DNA of 59,553 nucleotides, taken from an uncultured Erysipelotrichaceae bacterium (GTDB taxonomy: Bacteria > Bacillota_I > Bacilli_A > Erysipelotrichales > Erysipelotrichaceae). Numbering within the stretch: position 1 is the first letter of the stretch; each line of letters opens with the position of its first letter. Below the pieces are notes generated by a model. That model worked only from the letters and a program-made list of their open reading frames with translations, was not told where the DNA came from and ran no database searches. Where the stretch lies: NCBI GenBank assembly GCA_902793635.1, contig CADBEA010000011.1, forward strand, positions 1 through 59,553. The letters are read 5' to 3'. Positions 45,361 through 56,027 of this stretch are shown piece after piece. Both the position numbers and the translations under genes were made by a program.

Positions 45361-45382
45361 AAAGATCACCGAAGTGATCTTT
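45361..45382 (-). terminator. Terminator of the upp-DUF1146 operon
   Basis: AAAGATCAC-CGAA-GTGATCTTT, overlapping the stop codon; TTTAC follows on the minus strand. Confidence 0.65.
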
Positions 45383-45579
45383 CAGGCATGATACATAAAA
45401 GCCAGCAGGAACGATCCGCTCAGGTAGGCCAGTGCCATGACCAGCAGGAAATACAGCACCTGTGCCTGACTGACATGATCCTTCCGCAGAAACTGCTCAT
45501 AATTCAGGGCCCGTAAACTGTACCAGGACAGCAGGAAACAGCCGATGTATACAATACATCTGACGAAAAAGGCCGCCAT
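45382..45579 (-). CDS. DUF1146 small membrane protein
   Basis: 65 residues, two membrane spans (about 3-21 and 41-61) separated by the family segment LNYEQFLRKDHVSQAQVLY. DUF1146 proteins (YwzB in Bacillus) are conserved in Firmicutes near upp/atp genes, function unknown. It starts 3 nt after upp ends. Confidence 0.82.
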   Translation of the reverse strand: MAAFFVRCIVYIGCFLLSWYSLRALNYEQFLRKDHVSQAQVLYFLLVMALAYLSGSFLLAFMYHA

Positions 45580-45582
45580 TGC

Positions 45583-46203
45583 TTACTTGGTTCCGAAAAT
45601 ACGGTCGCCGGCATCGCCCAGACCAGGAACGATATAGCCAATTTCATTCAGCTTTTCATCCAGAGCAGCCAGATAAATATCAACATCCGGATGTGCTTCC
45701 TGAACTGCCTTGACGCCTTCCGGCGCGCCGACCAGGCAGACAAGTTTGATATTGTTGGCGCCGCGACCCTTTACAGCAGTGATGGCGTCAATTGCTGAAC
45801 CGCCGGTTGCCAGCATCGGGTCAACGATCATCGTGATCGCCTGATCCAGATTGTTCGGGAACTTGGCGAAGTATTCGACCGGTTCCAGTGTTTCTTCATT
45901 ACGGTACATGCCGATGAAGCCGACCTTGGCTGTCGGAACCAGACGTCTGATGCCGTCCAGCAGACCGATGCCCGCTCTCAGGATCGGTACGATGACGACT
46001 TCCTTGGACAGTTCGTAACCGACTGTCTTGGCCATCGGTGTTTCAATGTCAATTGGTCTGACCGGCAGGTCACGGCATACTTCGTACGCCATCAGTTCCG
46101 CGATCTCGTCAAGATTTTCACGGAAATCCTTTGTTCCGGTTTCCTTCATACGCATCAGCGTCAGTTTATGAGTAATCAGTGGATGATTCAGTACTTCCAA
46201 CAT
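45583..46203 (-). CDS. upp: Uracil phosphoribosyltransferase
   Basis: 206 residues. Converts uracil and PRPP to UMP. Motifs: [10 protein letters not shown] at the N-terminus, [12 protein letters not shown], and PRPP motif [16 protein letters not shown] precedes the ATG at 46203. The atp operon that often follows upp is absent here. Confidence 0.97.
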   Translation of the reverse strand: MLEVLNHPLITHKLTLMRMKETGTKDFRENLDEIAELMAYEVCRDLPVRPIDIETPMAKTVGYELSKEVVIVPILRAGIGLLDGIRRLVPTAKVGFIGMYRNEETLEPVEYFAKFPNNLDQAITMIVDPMLATGGSAIDAITAVKGRGANNIKLVCLVGAPEGVKAVQEAHPDVDIYLAALDEKLNEIGYIVPGLGDAGDRIFGTK

Positions 46204-46280
46204 AAATGCCTCCGTTTTTTCTTTAACAATGATATGCCAAATCAAGGTGGTTGCGCAAGGTGTGGTGTATACTATGTTTA

Positions 46281-47369
46281 ATGAAGATTCTGATAACTCC
46301 GCTGATTACGTCCGTGAAAGCAGACGCTTCCTACTATATGTCCCGCAGTCTTGCGGACCTTTTCATGCAGGAAGGCCATGCCTGCGCAATCAGTGCCGAT
46401 GCCGCGAACCAGTTTCACAATGTGTCGCTTTATCCCTGCGGTCTGCTGAAGAAACCGCTGTTTTCTTCCCGGCCGAAAACCCGGAGCTATGAAGAATGGA
46501 TGTATGCCAAAGGCGCCCTCTCACGTGATTATGTGATCGATGATACCGAAGCTGTCCTGGAAGCCATTGACCAGTTCGAACCGGATCTGATCATTACGAT
46601 CGACCGGGTTGCCGGTGTCATCGCAGCCCGCAAGAAGAACATTCGCTGCTGGGCTGTCGTCAACAGCGCCATGTACAGGAACATCGCCTTTCCGTCCCAG
46701 ATCATGCAGGGTCTGAACCAGGCGCTTTCCTATTTCCGGCTTGAACAGGAGTTCCATCTCCGCTCCGTCTATGCCCGCTGTGAAAGACGCATTGCCTTCG
46801 GCATTACCCTGACCCAGCCGTTCACTCCCAAACAGGACGTCACGCGGATCGGTCTGGCCAGTATCTTTCCGGCCAAGGCGACCCGCACCAACCGGTTGTT
46901 CATCTGTCTGGACGACGTCAGACTGTCCCAGCGGACTTTATATAAAGCAATCCACGATGCGTTCCTCGGCGCTCCCTATGCGGTACAGGCCTGGTATAAA
47001 GGCTGCCGTTCCAGCAAGGAAGACAACATTCAGTTCATGTCAGCACCGAAACTTGATCTGCTGCCGGGATCGATCGCCGTGATCCATGACGGCAATGACT
47101 ATATCTTCCATCAGGCCCTTGCCCTCGGCATTCCGCAGATGATCATCAGCGGCAATGAATATCTGCGTGCCTACAATGCCCAGACCCTCCTGCGGCAGGA
47201 CTTCGGCGTTGTGCTGAACGAGGAAAACCTCTCAATGTCGTCGCTGTATGAAACATACCGCAAGCTGATGAGTGACGATCATTACTATGACAATACCCAG
47301 TGGCTGATGGGGCGATATCAGAAGGAAGGCGATCTGAACAGTCTTCTCCCCTATCTTCAGCAAAAGTAA
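46281..47369 (+). CDS. GT-B fold glycosyltransferase-like protein
   Basis: 362 residues, no membrane span. The N-terminal Rossmann half starts [13 protein letters not shown]; a later half has [13 protein letters not shown] and [25 protein letters not shown], resembling the UDP-sugar-binding region of MGT/UGT-type enzymes (normally HGG.N...EAL..G.P). The usual HGG reads HDG, so sugar-nucleotide binding is uncertain. TATACT (46268-46273) ends 7 nt before the ATG and no Shine-Dalgarno is seen. Confidence 0.7.
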   Translation: MKILITPLITSVKADASYYMSRSLADLFMQEGHACAISADAANQFHNVSLYPCGLLKKPLFSSRPKTRSYEEWMYAKGALSRDYVIDDTEAVLEAIDQFEPDLIITIDRVAGVIAARKKNIRCWAVVNSAMYRNIAFPSQIMQGLNQALSYFRLEQEFHLRSVYARCERRIAFGITLTQPFTPKQDVTRIGLASIFPAKATRTNRLFICLDDVRLSQRTLYKAIHDAFLGAPYAVQAWYKGCRSSKEDNIQFMSAPKLDLLPGSIAVIHDGNDYIFHQALALGIPQMIISGNEYLRAYNAQTLLRQDFGVVLNEENLSMSSLYETYRKLMSDDHYYDNTQWLMGRYQKEGDLNSLLPYLQQK

Positions 47370-47392
47370 AAGATCCCGAAGGATCTTTTTTT
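47370..47392 (+). terminator. Terminator of the glycosyltransferase-like gene
   Basis: AAGATCC-CGAA-GGATCTT then a T run; the A-rich left side may also serve the convergent HAD gene. Confidence 0.75.
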
Positions 47393-47395
47393 GGA

Positions 47396-48235
47396 TCAGA
47401 TAAGTTTCAGATATTTGAATGCGTTGTAGAGGCCGTCGTCATCGACATCGGTCGTGATATAGTCAGCTGCTTCCTTGATTTCCGGACCGCCGTTGCCCAT
47501 TGCGACATTGAACGCACACAGTTCAAACATCGAAAGGTCGATCTTGGCGTCACCGAAGGAAATCGTGTCTTTCTGATCGGCACCGAGATAGTCCAGCAGG
47601 ACTTCGATCGCGTGCTTTTTTGTAATGCCGGCCGGGCCAAGATCACCGAACAGAGCCAGTTCGCCCTTGCCGCCCCAGGTATTGGCAATCAGATCCGGGA
47701 ATTCCGTTTTGGAATCGAGGTGATCCTGATAGCTGCTGAGGATGAAGCTGATCTTGTTCACGTCATCGCGGTAAAGATCCTCACCCTTCAGATGAATGAA
47801 ACTGTTGACGAAACCGGAAGCGGACTTCTCCGCCTTGGCGAGATCAGCGCCTTTGCCGGTCGCGTATTTGATCATTGTGGCAGGTCCCTGCTCGAGCATA
47901 TAGTCATTGCAGTACATACCGGAATTGGCTTCCAGATAGAAACCGAGATGTCTTTCGTTGCACCAGTCGACGATGTGCTTCACGTCTTCCTTTGACAGAC
48001 CCTGATGCATGACAACTTTGCCTTCGTCTTCGACATAGGCACCGTTGCCGCCGATCATACCGTCCAGTTCCGGCAGGTCTCTCTGTTCGATCTCGGCTTT
48101 TGAGCAGCCGGTGCAGATGTATACTTTATGACCGTTTTTTCTGGCCAGATCGATCGCCTCTTTGGCGCTGGCCGGTGTTTTTGTCTCATAGTTGATCAGC
48201 GTGCCGTCAACATCAAGAAATACTATTTTGCGCAT
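47396..48235 (-). CDS. Cof-type HAD phosphatase
   Basis: 279 residues. Motif I DVDGT, then STG-like CTGC (motif II) and motif IV FGDAKID, where the usual Asn of GDxxND is Ile while the acidic residues remain. It is a paralogue of the HAD half of the STAS fusion at 126-1223: both end with a similar AADY(I/V)TTDxDDDG segment. Substrate unknown. GGAGGA precedes the ATG at 48235. Confidence 0.85.
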   Translation of the reverse strand: MRKIVFLDVDGTLINYETKTPASAKEAIDLARKNGHKVYICTGCSKAEIEQRDLPELDGMIGGNGAYVEDEGKVVMHQGLSKEDVKHIVDWCNERHLGFYLEANSGMYCNDYMLEQGPATMIKYATGKGADLAKAEKSASGFVNSFIHLKGEDLYRDDVNKISFILSSYQDHLDSKTEFPDLIANTWGGKGELALFGDLGPAGITKKHAIEVLLDYLGADQKDTISFGDAKIDLSMFELCAFNVAMGNGGPEIKEAADYITTDVDDDGLYNAFKYLKLI

Positions 48236-48275
48236 ATGTCCTCCACTTCGTAGCTGTATTATAACAGACGCACGC

Positions 48276-49493
48276 TTATTCAAACGGGAACTGTTCGGTA
48301 AGTTCAATGACTTCCTGACGGATTCTTTCCTTCAGCTGTTCGTCATCCTTGTTTTTCAGAACTTCGGCGATCCAGCTGCCGACTTTGCGGAATTCTTCTT
48401 CCTTAAAGCCCTTGGTCGTCATCGCGGCAGTGCCGAGACGGATACCGGAAGTGACGTTCGGTTTCTGGGTGTCAAACGGAATCGCGTTCTTGTTCGCCGT
48501 GATATTGACTTCGTCCAGAGCTTTTTCCGCATCCCGGCCGCTGATGCCCATCGACATGGTGTCCACCAGGATCAGATGGTTGTCCGTGCCGCCGGATACA
48601 AGCCGGAAGCCTTCCTTCTGAAGAACTTCAGCCAGCACCTGGCAGTTGTCCAGGAGCTGTTTGATATACACTTTGTAGGACGGCTGCAGAGCTTCATAGA
48701 AGCAGGCAGCCTTGGCAGCCGTAATATGGCAGAGCGGACCGCCCTGGATACCCGGGAAAATCGCCTTGTCGACGGCTTTCGCGTATTCTTCCCGGCACAG
48801 GATCATACCGCCGCGGGGACCGCGCAGTGTCTTATGGGTCGTGGTCGTCACAAAGTCCGCATAGGGAACGGGACTCATATGATAGCCGGCCGCCACCAGT
48901 CCGGCAATATGCGCCATGTCGACCATCAGCATCGCGCCGCTTTCATCCGCGATACGGCGGAATTCCTTGAAATCGATTTCTCTGGCATAGGCACTGGCAC
49001 CGCAGACGATCAGCTTCGGCCGGATTTCCAGAGCCTGCTTTCTTACCGCGTCATAATCGAGACATTCCGTTTTGGCATCGACACCGTAGGAATGGAATTC
49101 ATACAGTTTGCCGGAGAAGGACACTCTGGCACCGTGGGTCAGATGACCGCCGGCGGAAAGGTCCATACCCAGGACTCTGTCCCCTGGCTGCAGGATTGAA
49201 AAGTAAACGCCCATGTTGGCCTGTGAGCCGGAATGCGGCTGCACGTTGGCGTGGTCGGCGCCGAACAGTTCTTTGGCTCTGTTTCTGGCCAGATCTTCTA
49301 TTTCATCGACATTGACACAGCCGCCGTAGTATCTGCGGCCGGGATAACCTTCGGCATATTTGTTCGTCAGGATGGATCCGGCTGCTTCCCGGACTTCTTT
49401 TGAGCAGAAGTTTTCCGAGGCGATCAGTTCGATATTGTGTCTCTGTCGTTCTGTTTCTTTTGCGATCAACGCTTCAAGCTGTTTGTCTTCCAT
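48276..49493 (-). CDS. glyA: Serine hydroxymethyltransferase
   Basis: 405-residue PLP enzyme making glycine and methylene-THF from serine. The PLP lysine is in [26 protein letters not shown] and the THF-site segments are present. AAAGGAGA precedes the ATG. Overlaps tsaC by 20 nt. A threonine aldolase, which also makes glycine, is encoded divergently next door. Confidence 0.97.
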   Translation of the reverse strand: MEDKQLEALIAKETERQRHNIELIASENFCSKEVREAAGSILTNKYAEGYPGRRYYGGCVNVDEIEDLARNRAKELFGADHANVQPHSGSQANMGVYFSILQPGDRVLGMDLSAGGHLTHGARVSFSGKLYEFHSYGVDAKTECLDYDAVRKQALEIRPKLIVCGASAYAREIDFKEFRRIADESGAMLMVDMAHIAGLVAAGYHMSPVPYADFVTTTTHKTLRGPRGGMILCREEYAKAVDKAIFPGIQGGPLCHITAAKAACFYEALQPSYKVYIKQLLDNCQVLAEVLQKEGFRLVSGGTDNHLILVDTMSMGISGRDAEKALDEVNITANKNAIPFDTQKPNVTSGIRLGTAAMTTKGFKEEEFRKVGSWIAEVLKNKDDEQLKERIRQEVIELTEQFPFE

Positions 49494-50091
49494 TTTTGTC
49501 TTCTCCTTTGAGCTGTTCCAAGGTCAGCGGTCCTGGCCGCAGGATCCGCACTTCTTCCTGCGTGCAGTCGGCGATCGTGCTCGCCCTGCCAAACGCAGTA
49601 CTGCCTTCCATCATACCATCCAGATCCGGACATGCCAGTTCTATTTCATCCAGATTCTCACACGTTTTCTCACCGGACCGGTTGGCGCTGGTCATAAACA
49701 GCGGACAGCCGGTCGCTCTGATCAGTTCGGCGAGCGCATCGGATGTTGCCATGCGGATGGCCAGTGTATCCATACCGCCGTTGACGTAGGCCGGCACATG
49801 ATCTTTCTTTTTCAGGATCACGGTCAGCGGTCCCGGCATCCAGCGCCGGATGATATCCTCAGCCATTCCGCTGACTTCGGCAATCTGTTTGATCTGGTCA
49901 AGATCGCGGCACATGATGGGAAAGGCTTTTTCTCTGGGCCGGTGTTTGATATCCCGCAGATGTTCCTGGGCAGCCAGCGAATCCATCCGCGCGCATAAGC
50001 CGTAAACCGTATCCGTCGGCACTGATATCACACCGTCGTTTTTCAGTATTTCCGCCATTGCGGCAGTCTCACTTTGAGCAAATCTTCTCAT
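49474..50091 (-). CDS. tsaC: L-threonylcarbamoyladenylate synthase
   Basis: 205-residue YrdC/Sua5-type protein (short form, no Sua5 C-terminal domain). Catalyses the first step of t6A tRNA modification from threonine, bicarbonate and ATP. Motifs: [38 protein letters not shown]. Shares a 50-nt divergent promoter region with the threonine aldolase gene; TATAAT can be seen on this strand at about 50115-50120. Confidence 0.94.
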   Translation of the reverse strand: MRRFAQSETAAMAEILKNDGVISVPTDTVYGLCARMDSLAAQEHLRDIKHRPREKAFPIMCRDLDQIKQIAEVSGMAEDIIRRWMPGPLTVILKKKDHVPAYVNGGMDTLAIRMATSDALAELIRATGCPLFMTSANRSGEKTCENLDEIELACPDLDGMMEGSTAFGRASTIADCTQEEVRILRPGPLTLEQLKGEDKNGRQTA

Positions 50092-50141
50092 CTTTTCTTC
50101 TTTCCATGTATGATATTATAACAAACAGAGAGGTTTTGAAT

Positions 50142-51167
50142 ATGATACGTTTTGACAGCGACTATACAGAAGGATGTATTCCGGAAATACTGCAGGCTCT
50201 GAACAGCACCAATGACGAGCAGACGATCGGCTATATGGAGGATCCCCACTGCGCCAACGCCCGCAGACTGATTCAGAAGTGGATCGGCCGGGAAGACGCC
50301 GACGTTCATTTCATGGTCGGCGGTACCCAGGCCAATGTTACCGTCATCGCTTCCGTTCTGAAGCATTATCAGGGAGCTGTATGCGCTGATGGCGGTCATA
50401 TCAACGTTCATGAGACCGGTGCCCTGGAAGCGGCCGGCCACAAATGTCTGGCCCTGCCCAACAGCAACGGCAAGATTTCCGCCGCTCAGGTCGATCAGTT
50501 TATTGTCAACCATTACAATGACGCCGCCCACGAGCACATCGTTCAGCCCGGCATTGTCTATATTTCCTTCCCGACGGAAAGCGGCACGCTCTATTCAAAG
50601 AAAGAACTGAGCGACCTCTATGCCGTCTGTCAGAAACATGACATCCCGCTGTTTATCGACGGTGCCCGGCTTGGCTACGGTCTGGCATCCTCCCATAACG
50701 ACGTGACGATCGAAGAACTGGCTCGGATGTGCGACATCTTCTACATCGGCGGCACGAAGGTCGGCGCCATGTTCGGGGAAGCAATCGTCATTCTCAATGA
50801 CCGCTATAAAAAGGATTTCCGCTATCATATCAAACAGCGTTTCGGCATGCTGGCGAAAGGCAGAATGCTCGGCATCCAGTTTGAAGAACTGTTCCGGGAT
50901 GGCAAATACATGGAAATCTCCCGTCATGCCATCGCCATGGGCGACCGTCTGATCAAGGGTCTGCAGGAAAAAGGCTATGAATTCCGCTATACAGCGGAAA
51001 CCAACCAGCTCTTCCCGATCCTTACTGAAGAGAAGATGCAGGAACTGTCCGGTGAATTCGCCTTCTCCCACTGGGATGATCTCGGCGGCGGCAGACATGT
51101 CATCCGCTTCGTCACTTCCTTCATGACCAAAGAAGAAAATGTCGATAAACTGATCGCAGCATTATAA
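50142..51167 (+). CDS. ltaE: Low-specificity threonine aldolase
   Basis: 341-residue PLP enzyme of the beta-eliminating lyase family, splitting threonine to glycine and acetaldehyde. Begins FDSDYTEG, PLP lysine in YIGGTKVGAMFG, Asp in FIDGARLGYG. GAGAGG precedes the ATG at 50142; the frame upstream overlaps tsaC and is not needed. Confidence 0.92.
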   Translation: MIRFDSDYTEGCIPEILQALNSTNDEQTIGYMEDPHCANARRLIQKWIGREDADVHFMVGGTQANVTVIASVLKHYQGAVCADGGHINVHETGALEAAGHKCLALPNSNGKISAAQVDQFIVNHYNDAAHEHIVQPGIVYISFPTESGTLYSKKELSDLYAVCQKHDIPLFIDGARLGYGLASSHNDVTIEELARMCDIFYIGGTKVGAMFGEAIVILNDRYKKDFRYHIKQRFGMLAKGRMLGIQFEELFRDGKYMEISRHAIAMGDRLIKGLQEKGYEFRYTAETNQLFPILTEEKMQELSGEFAFSHWDDLGGGRHVIRFVTSFMTKEENVDKLIAAL

Positions 51168-51168
51168 A

Positions 51169-51201
51169 AGCCAGAATTCAATTCAACTCTGGCTTTTTTT
51201 T
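51169..51201. terminator. Bidirectional terminator
   Basis: AGCCAGA / TCTGGCT with 12-nt loop and eight T; serves the convergent ltaE and beta-helix genes. Confidence 0.8.
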
Positions 51202-51860
51202 CAGATCTGTTTGACGATTTCGTCGTTGTTTTTATAAATGCTGTCAGCTGGAACGACTCTTCTGACACAGGAGGTCGGATAAACACGGCTGTTGCGGCCG
51301 ATGACCGTGCCTGGATTCAGAACGGAATTACAGCCGACTTCAACATGGTCACCGATCATTGCGCCGAACTTCTTACGGCCGGTGTCAATGTTCTCTTCGC
51401 TGTCATGAACGACAACCGGATGCTTGTCGGATTTGACGTTGGAAGTAATGGAACCGGCACCCATGTGGGCGTAGTAACCAAGGATCGAGTCACCGACATA
51501 GTTGTAATGCGGTGTCTGTACATGGTCAAAGAGAATGACATTCTTCAGCTCACAGGAGTTGCCGACGACACAGTCAGCACCGACCAGCGCGCTGCTGCGG
51601 ATAAATGCGCAGTGTCTGACTTCCGTGCGCGGGCCGATAATGCACGGCGCACCGAGGTAAGCGGACGGGAAGACAGAAGCTGTCTTGTGAACCCAGACGT
51701 GTTCAGAGACTTCCTCATACTCTTCCGGATCCAGTGTCGGTCCGAGTTCCAGAATCATATTCTTGATGCCATCCAGAGCTTCCCATGGATAATTGAACTG
51801 CAGCAGATAGTCTTTAGCCAGAGTGTGGTCCAGATCATACAGATCCCGAATCGTATACAT
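51201..51860 (-). CDS. Left-handed beta-helix (GlmU C-terminal-like) protein
   Basis: 219 residues. From about 65 on there are hexapeptide-type repeats (LGAPCIIGPRTEVRHCAFI, LVGADCVVGNSCEL, MIGDHVEVGCNSVLNPG) forming an acyltransferase/sugar-nucleotide-type beta-helix. The GlmU-like segment GAGSITSNV is present. It lacks the GlmU nucleotidyltransferase domain, so is probably an acetyltransferase or a regulatory homologue. AGAGGG precedes the ATG. Follows srtB by 56 nt. Confidence 0.8.
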   Translation of the reverse strand: MYTIRDLYDLDHTLAKDYLLQFNYPWEALDGIKNMILELGPTLDPEEYEEVSEHVWVHKTASVFPSAYLGAPCIIGPRTEVRHCAFIRSSALVGADCVVGNSCELKNVILFDHVQTPHYNYVGDSILGYYAHMGAGSITSNVKSDKHPVVVHDSEENIDTGRKKFGAMIGDHVEVGCNSVLNPGTVIGRNSRVYPTSCVRRVVPADSIYKNNDEIVKQI

Positions 51861-51916
51861 AAATATACCCTCTTTTCTTTTTTACTTTTCCTATTATACA
51901 TAAAAAGAAGAAGATT

Positions 51917-52864
51917 TCACTCCTCTTCTTCTGTATATTCCGGTTCTTCGTAAACAGGTTCCTCATAAACTGGTTCTTCCCAGTAGTATACCTGTTCTTC
52001 GGTGTTCTCTGTCTCTTCCGGTGTTTCCTCAGTTTCAGGCTCCTTCGCCGGCTCCGGTTCCTTTGTCTGTGCCGGTTCTTTCACCGTGGTTCCGGGTTTG
52101 ACAACCTTTTCCACTTTTCCGAACAGAGCGAAACGGCCGTCATAGACATCATAGGAACATGTCGACAGCATGACCATCTTGTCATCTTTCGTCAATGTGA
52201 CGTCAGAGGAGAAGACACTGCGGCTCTGCAGCATGTTGATGTATTCTTCGTATTCCTCGTCGGAAGAAAAACTGAGCTGCACATAATCGTCCATACCGTT
52301 TGAGACGAAGCCGCCGACCGGATAAACGATCCATTCATCATCCGGTGAATAGAGATGGATTTCCTTGTGTTCGTCAGCATAGGCCTGATCCTTGAAGTTC
52401 TCCAGTTCGGCGAACATCGGCGGATCCTGCAGCATGTGATGGCCATACAGGACCGTATTGCGGTCGACCAGATCACGGTTGTTTCCCGCGTCGACAAAGA
52501 CGGTGCCGTTGTCATTGTAGGTTCCGTCCGGCAGATGTTTCAGATAGTAGACGTTGTCTTCCGGATAAATGACCGGATAATCGATCTGCGAACCATCCAT
52601 GGTGATCCACAGTCGCAAATCGGGATTGATGGCCCAGAGGGCTTCCCAGTCGATATGCTTGGAGTTGTCTTCGATATCTTCCTTCTTGACCAGAACGGTT
52701 TCCTTCAGGTCTTTATATGACGCTTCGGCAATGCGGTAGCGTTCGGTTTCCTTAAACAGCATATAGCCGGAAAAACCGGCCATGCAGAGAGCCAGGACGA
52801 GGATCACGTCAAGAATGATCTTGCCGGCTTTCGATAACTTCTTTTTACTTTTATTCTTGCTCAT
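51917..52864 (-). CDS. srtB: Class B sortase with acidic Pro/Glu/Tyr tail
   Basis: 315-residue membrane transpeptidase attaching proteins to the cell wall. Basic N-terminus, membrane span about 15-37, then the sortase domain: catalytic His in LYGHHM, Cys in MLSTCSYD, Arg in DGRFALFG. After the domain comes an unusual ~70-residue tail with KEP repeats and EEPVY/EEPEY repeats ending in EEEE. The start at 52864 lies inside prmC (14-nt overlap). No sortase-sorted surface protein is in the window. Confidence 0.9.
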   Translation of the reverse strand: MSKNKSKKKLSKAGKIILDVILVLALCMAGFSGYMLFKETERYRIAEASYKDLKETVLVKKEDIEDNSKHIDWEALWAINPDLRLWITMDGSQIDYPVIYPEDNVYYLKHLPDGTYNDNGTVFVDAGNNRDLVDRNTVLYGHHMLQDPPMFAELENFKDQAYADEHKEIHLYSPDDEWIVYPVGGFVSNGMDDYVQLSFSSDEEYEEYINMLQSRSVFSSDVTLTKDDKMVMLSTCSYDVYDGRFALFGKVEKVVKPGTTVKEPAQTKEPEPAKEPETEETPEETENTEEQVYYWEEPVYEEPVYEEPEYTEEEE

Positions 52865-53735
52865 CAGAGTATTCCATACCCTCCAGTCCGAAATACACAA
52901 ACAGCATTCTGTCCTTGCCGTTCATGTCTTTCAATATCTCATACTGCGCCTCCGGCAGCGTTTCCGCAACCAGTCTGCTCATCGCTTCCCGCTGATTCCA
53001 GCCCATTTCAAAAGCCATAAAGGCTTTTTCCTTCAGAAGCTGACGGCATCCGGCAAAGATGCGGCGGTAGAAATACAGGCCGTCCGAGCCGCCGAACAAA
53101 GCGACATGCGGTTCGAAATCCACGACTGATTTTTCCATTTCCTCGTCTTCGGGAATATACGGCGGATTGCAGATAAGAACATCCAGCTTCACGCCTGCTT
53201 CGATCAGCGGTTCCAGCATGTCACCGGCCACGAAGGCAATATCCGCGCCGTTGATTTCCGCGTTCTTCACAGCTGTCTTCAGGGCATCGGTGCTGATGTC
53301 GGTCGCCCGCATACGCACCTTCGGCTCTTCTTTGGCAATCGTAATGGCGATTGCGCCAGAGCCGGTGCCGATATCGACCGCTTCGATCGTTTCATAGTCT
53401 GCGAAATAACGGTCCATCCGCTTCAGTATTTCAGCGCACAGTTCTTCGGTTTCCACCCGGGGAATCAGAACGTCCTCGTTGACGATCATCTTATAGCCGT
53501 AAAACCACGAATAGCCAAGCACATGAGCCATCGGTTCCTGATTCAGGATGCGCTCCATGCCGGCTGCGAATTCCGCTTCCAGATCCTGCGGCATTTCCTC
53601 TTCGTAATTGGCATACAGATCATAACGTTCCCGCTGCGACAGTTCAACCAGATAGGCCATGACTGTTTCTTCGGGAACATCCGCCGCACGGCAGAGCTTT
53701 TCGTATGTTCTGACAGCTTTTGAAAACTTCGTCAC
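52851..53735 (-). CDS. prmC: Peptide chain release factor N5-glutamine methyltransferase
   Basis: 294 residues. Methylates the GGQ glutamine of release factors. Motif [11 protein letters not shown] binds SAM and ICNPPYIP is the catalytic NPPY. The start is GTG at 53735, preceded by GGAGG and overlapping the prfA stop (GTGA), so it is coupled to its substrate's gene. Confidence 0.95.
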   Translation of the reverse strand: MTKFSKAVRTYEKLCRAADVPEETVMAYLVELSQRERYDLYANYEEEMPQDLEAEFAAGMERILNQEPMAHVLGYSWFYGYKMIVNEDVLIPRVETEELCAEILKRMDRYFADYETIEAVDIGTGSGAIAITIAKEEPKVRMRATDISTDALKTAVKNAEINGADIAFVAGDMLEPLIEAGVKLDVLICNPPYIPEDEEMEKSVVDFEPHVALFGGSDGLYFYRRIFAGCRQLLKEKAFMAFEMGWNQREAMSRLVAETLPEAQYEILKDMNGKDRMLFVYFGLEGMEYSDEQE

Positions 53736-54808
53736 AGCTGTGTTTCCTCCAGTTTTCTCTTTTCTTCTTCCGCCAGAAGACCTTCAATGACGGCATCCAG
53801 TTTGCCTTCCATGATGCGGTCAAGCTGAGTAATGGTCAGCGAGATGCGGTGATCCGTCACGCGGTTCTGCGGATAGTTGTAGGTGCGGATCTTTTCGGAA
53901 CGGTCACCGGTGCCGATCTTGGCGCGACGGATCTTTCCTTCTTCCTCATCCTTACGGCGTTTGTATTCTTCATATACACGGGCTCTGATCAGGCGCATGG
54001 CTGTTTCACGGTTTTCGATCTGGGAACGGCCTTCCTGACAGTTGGCGGTGATACCGGTTGGCACGTGGACAATGCGCACGGCACTGTCTGTTTTGTTGAT
54101 ATGCTGACCGCCGGCGCCGCTGGCCCGGTGGGTCTCAATCGTCAGGTCTTTCGGATCGATTTCAATATCCGCTTCTTCAGCTTCCGGCTGACAGAGAACG
54201 GTCGCTGTCGAAGTGTGGACGCGGCCCTGAGATTCTGTCTTCGGCACCCGCTGTACACGGTGCACGCCGGATTCATATTTCAGTTCCCTGTAAACATCAT
54301 TTCCTTTTACGGAATAGATGATCTGGGCAAAACCGCCGGCTTCGCTCGGGGAAGCTTCCATTACCTGAACCTTCCAGCCTTTGCTTTCGGCATATTTTGT
54401 ATACATACGGTAAAGGTCACCGGCAAAGATATTGCCTTCATCACCGCCGGCACCACCGCGGATCTCCATGATGACGTCATGATCGTCGTCCGGATCGCGG
54501 GGAATCAGCAGATGCTGGATATGGGCCAGCAGTTCTTCCCGCTGCGGCTCGCATTCTTCTTTCTCCATGCGGGCCATTTCTTTCAGTTCCTCATCCGGTT
54601 CCTTCAGCATTTCATCGGCCTGCTGGATCCTCTCGTCGAGCGACTGCAGCTGCTGCCAGGCATCCACCGACTGCTTCAGACGGGCCTGTTCCTTGGACAG
54701 TTTCGTCAGCCGGGCGGGATCTCTCAGCACCTCATCTTCCAGAAGCTGGGCATTGATGTCATCATACTGCTTCTGGATTTCCTGTAATTTGGCACGAACA
54801 GCGTCCAT
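53732..54808 (-). CDS. prfA: Peptide chain release factor 1
   Basis: 358 residues. Terminates at UAA/UAG. The GGQ catalytic loop is GAGGQHIN; the codon-reading tripeptide region reads RVPKTESQG (PKT within the PxT pattern of RF1). AAGGAGA precedes the ATG; only 11 nt follow rpoD. Confidence 0.96.
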   Translation of the reverse strand: MDAVRAKLQEIQKQYDDINAQLLEDEVLRDPARLTKLSKEQARLKQSVDAWQQLQSLDERIQQADEMLKEPDEELKEMARMEKEECEPQREELLAHIQHLLIPRDPDDDHDVIMEIRGGAGGDEGNIFAGDLYRMYTKYAESKGWKVQVMEASPSEAGGFAQIIYSVKGNDVYRELKYESGVHRVQRVPKTESQGRVHTSTATVLCQPEAEEADIEIDPKDLTIETHRASGAGGQHINKTDSAVRIVHVPTGITANCQEGRSQIENRETAMRLIRARVYEEYKRRKDEEEGKIRRAKIGTGDRSEKIRTYNYPQNRVTDHRISLTITQLDRIMEGKLDAVIEGLLAEEEKRKLEETQL

Positions 54809-54819
54809 AGTCTCTCCTT

Positions 54820-55956
54820 TTAATCCTTCAGGTCTCTGTATTCTTTCTTCATTTTCAGCTGCAGCTGCAGGCGGCGCAGCGCCTTGGCTTCCAGCTGACG
54901 GATCCGCTCTCTGGTAACGTTCCAGTTCCGGCCGACTTCTTCGAGTGTCTTCGGCTTGCCGGTGCCGTCGAGACCAAACCGCATGCGGATGATCTGTTCC
55001 TCACGCTCCGGCAGTTCCTTCAGCATCTTGTCCACCTGTTCGCGGACGACACCATTGGTCGCGTACATCTCCGGACTCATGGCATTGACATCCTGAACAA
55101 AGTCACCCAGTGTGCTGGTTTCTTCATCGCCGGCCGGTGTTTCCAGGGAAACCGGATCCATTGCCAGCCGCTGCAGTTCCTGCACGCGCTGAGGCGTCAT
55201 TCCGTCGATTCTGGCGGCGATTTCCTCCACCGTCGGCTCTCTGTTCAACTCCTGCATCAAAGCCCTCTGAATGCGGTTGATGCGGTTGATCTGCTCGGTC
55301 AGATGAACCGGCAGACGGATATCACGGGACTGGTTGGCAATCGCCCGGGCAATGGCCTGCTTGATCCACCAGGTCGCATAGGTGCTGAAACGGAAGCCTT
55401 TCGTATAGTCAAACTTATCCACGGCATGCATCAGGCCCAGGTTTCCTTCCTGGATCAGATCCTGCAGGGACAGACCGCGGTTGGCGTATTCCTTGGCAAT
55501 GGATACGACCAGCCGCAGGTTGCTGGAAATCATCCGTTCCTTGGCGGCCGGATCTCCTTCCGCCGCGGCTTTGGCAGTCTCATATTCTTCTTCCGCGCTC
55601 ATCAGCGGAATCTCACCGATCTCCTTCAGATACACACGTACCGAATCAGCCGGTGTACGGCTTTTGTTTTCTTCAATATAAGGGTCTCTTTCCGACAAAG
55701 ATTCTTCTTCCTCTTCACCGTCTTCTTCCAGGCCGTCTTCCTCGTCGTCCAGGATATCTTCCTCAACGTCTTCTTCATCAGAAAACTCTCTTTCGCTGAG
55801 CCATTCCATGAGCTTTTCCTCATCGGCGGCAGAAAGACCGTTTCTGATTGCCTCATCCAGGATCTCATCCTGGCTGACTTCATCTTCGCTCTGCAGCTTC
55901 TGTTCAATTTCCCGCTGCAATTCCTCCAATGTCTTCAACTGTTTTTCCTGTGTCAT
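54820..55956 (-). CDS. rpoD: Primary sigma factor (sigma-70/SigA)
   Basis: 378 residues. Regions 2 ([27 protein letters not shown]), 3 and 4 ([27 protein letters not shown]) are complete. Before region 1.2 there is a strongly acidic stretch (about 56-90). Start at 55956 with GAGGG upstream. It lies between rpmE and prfA, not behind dnaG as is common. Confidence 0.96.
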   Translation of the reverse strand: MTQEKQLKTLEELQREIEQKLQSEDEVSQDEILDEAIRNGLSAADEEKLMEWLSEREFSDEEDVEEDILDDEEDGLEEDGEEEEESLSERDPYIEENKSRTPADSVRVYLKEIGEIPLMSAEEEYETAKAAAEGDPAAKERMISSNLRLVVSIAKEYANRGLSLQDLIQEGNLGLMHAVDKFDYTKGFRFSTYATWWIKQAIARAIANQSRDIRLPVHLTEQINRINRIQRALMQELNREPTVEEIAARIDGMTPQRVQELQRLAMDPVSLETPAGDEETSTLGDFVQDVNAMSPEMYATNGVVREQVDKMLKELPEREEQIIRMRFGLDGTGKPKTLEEVGRNWNVTRERIRQLEAKALRRLQLQLKMKKEYRDLKD

Positions 55957-56027
55957 AATACCCTCTGATGCATTCAACTTTACCACATTCACCTGCGAGA
56001 AAAAAGAAAAGAAGGTATTTCACCTTC

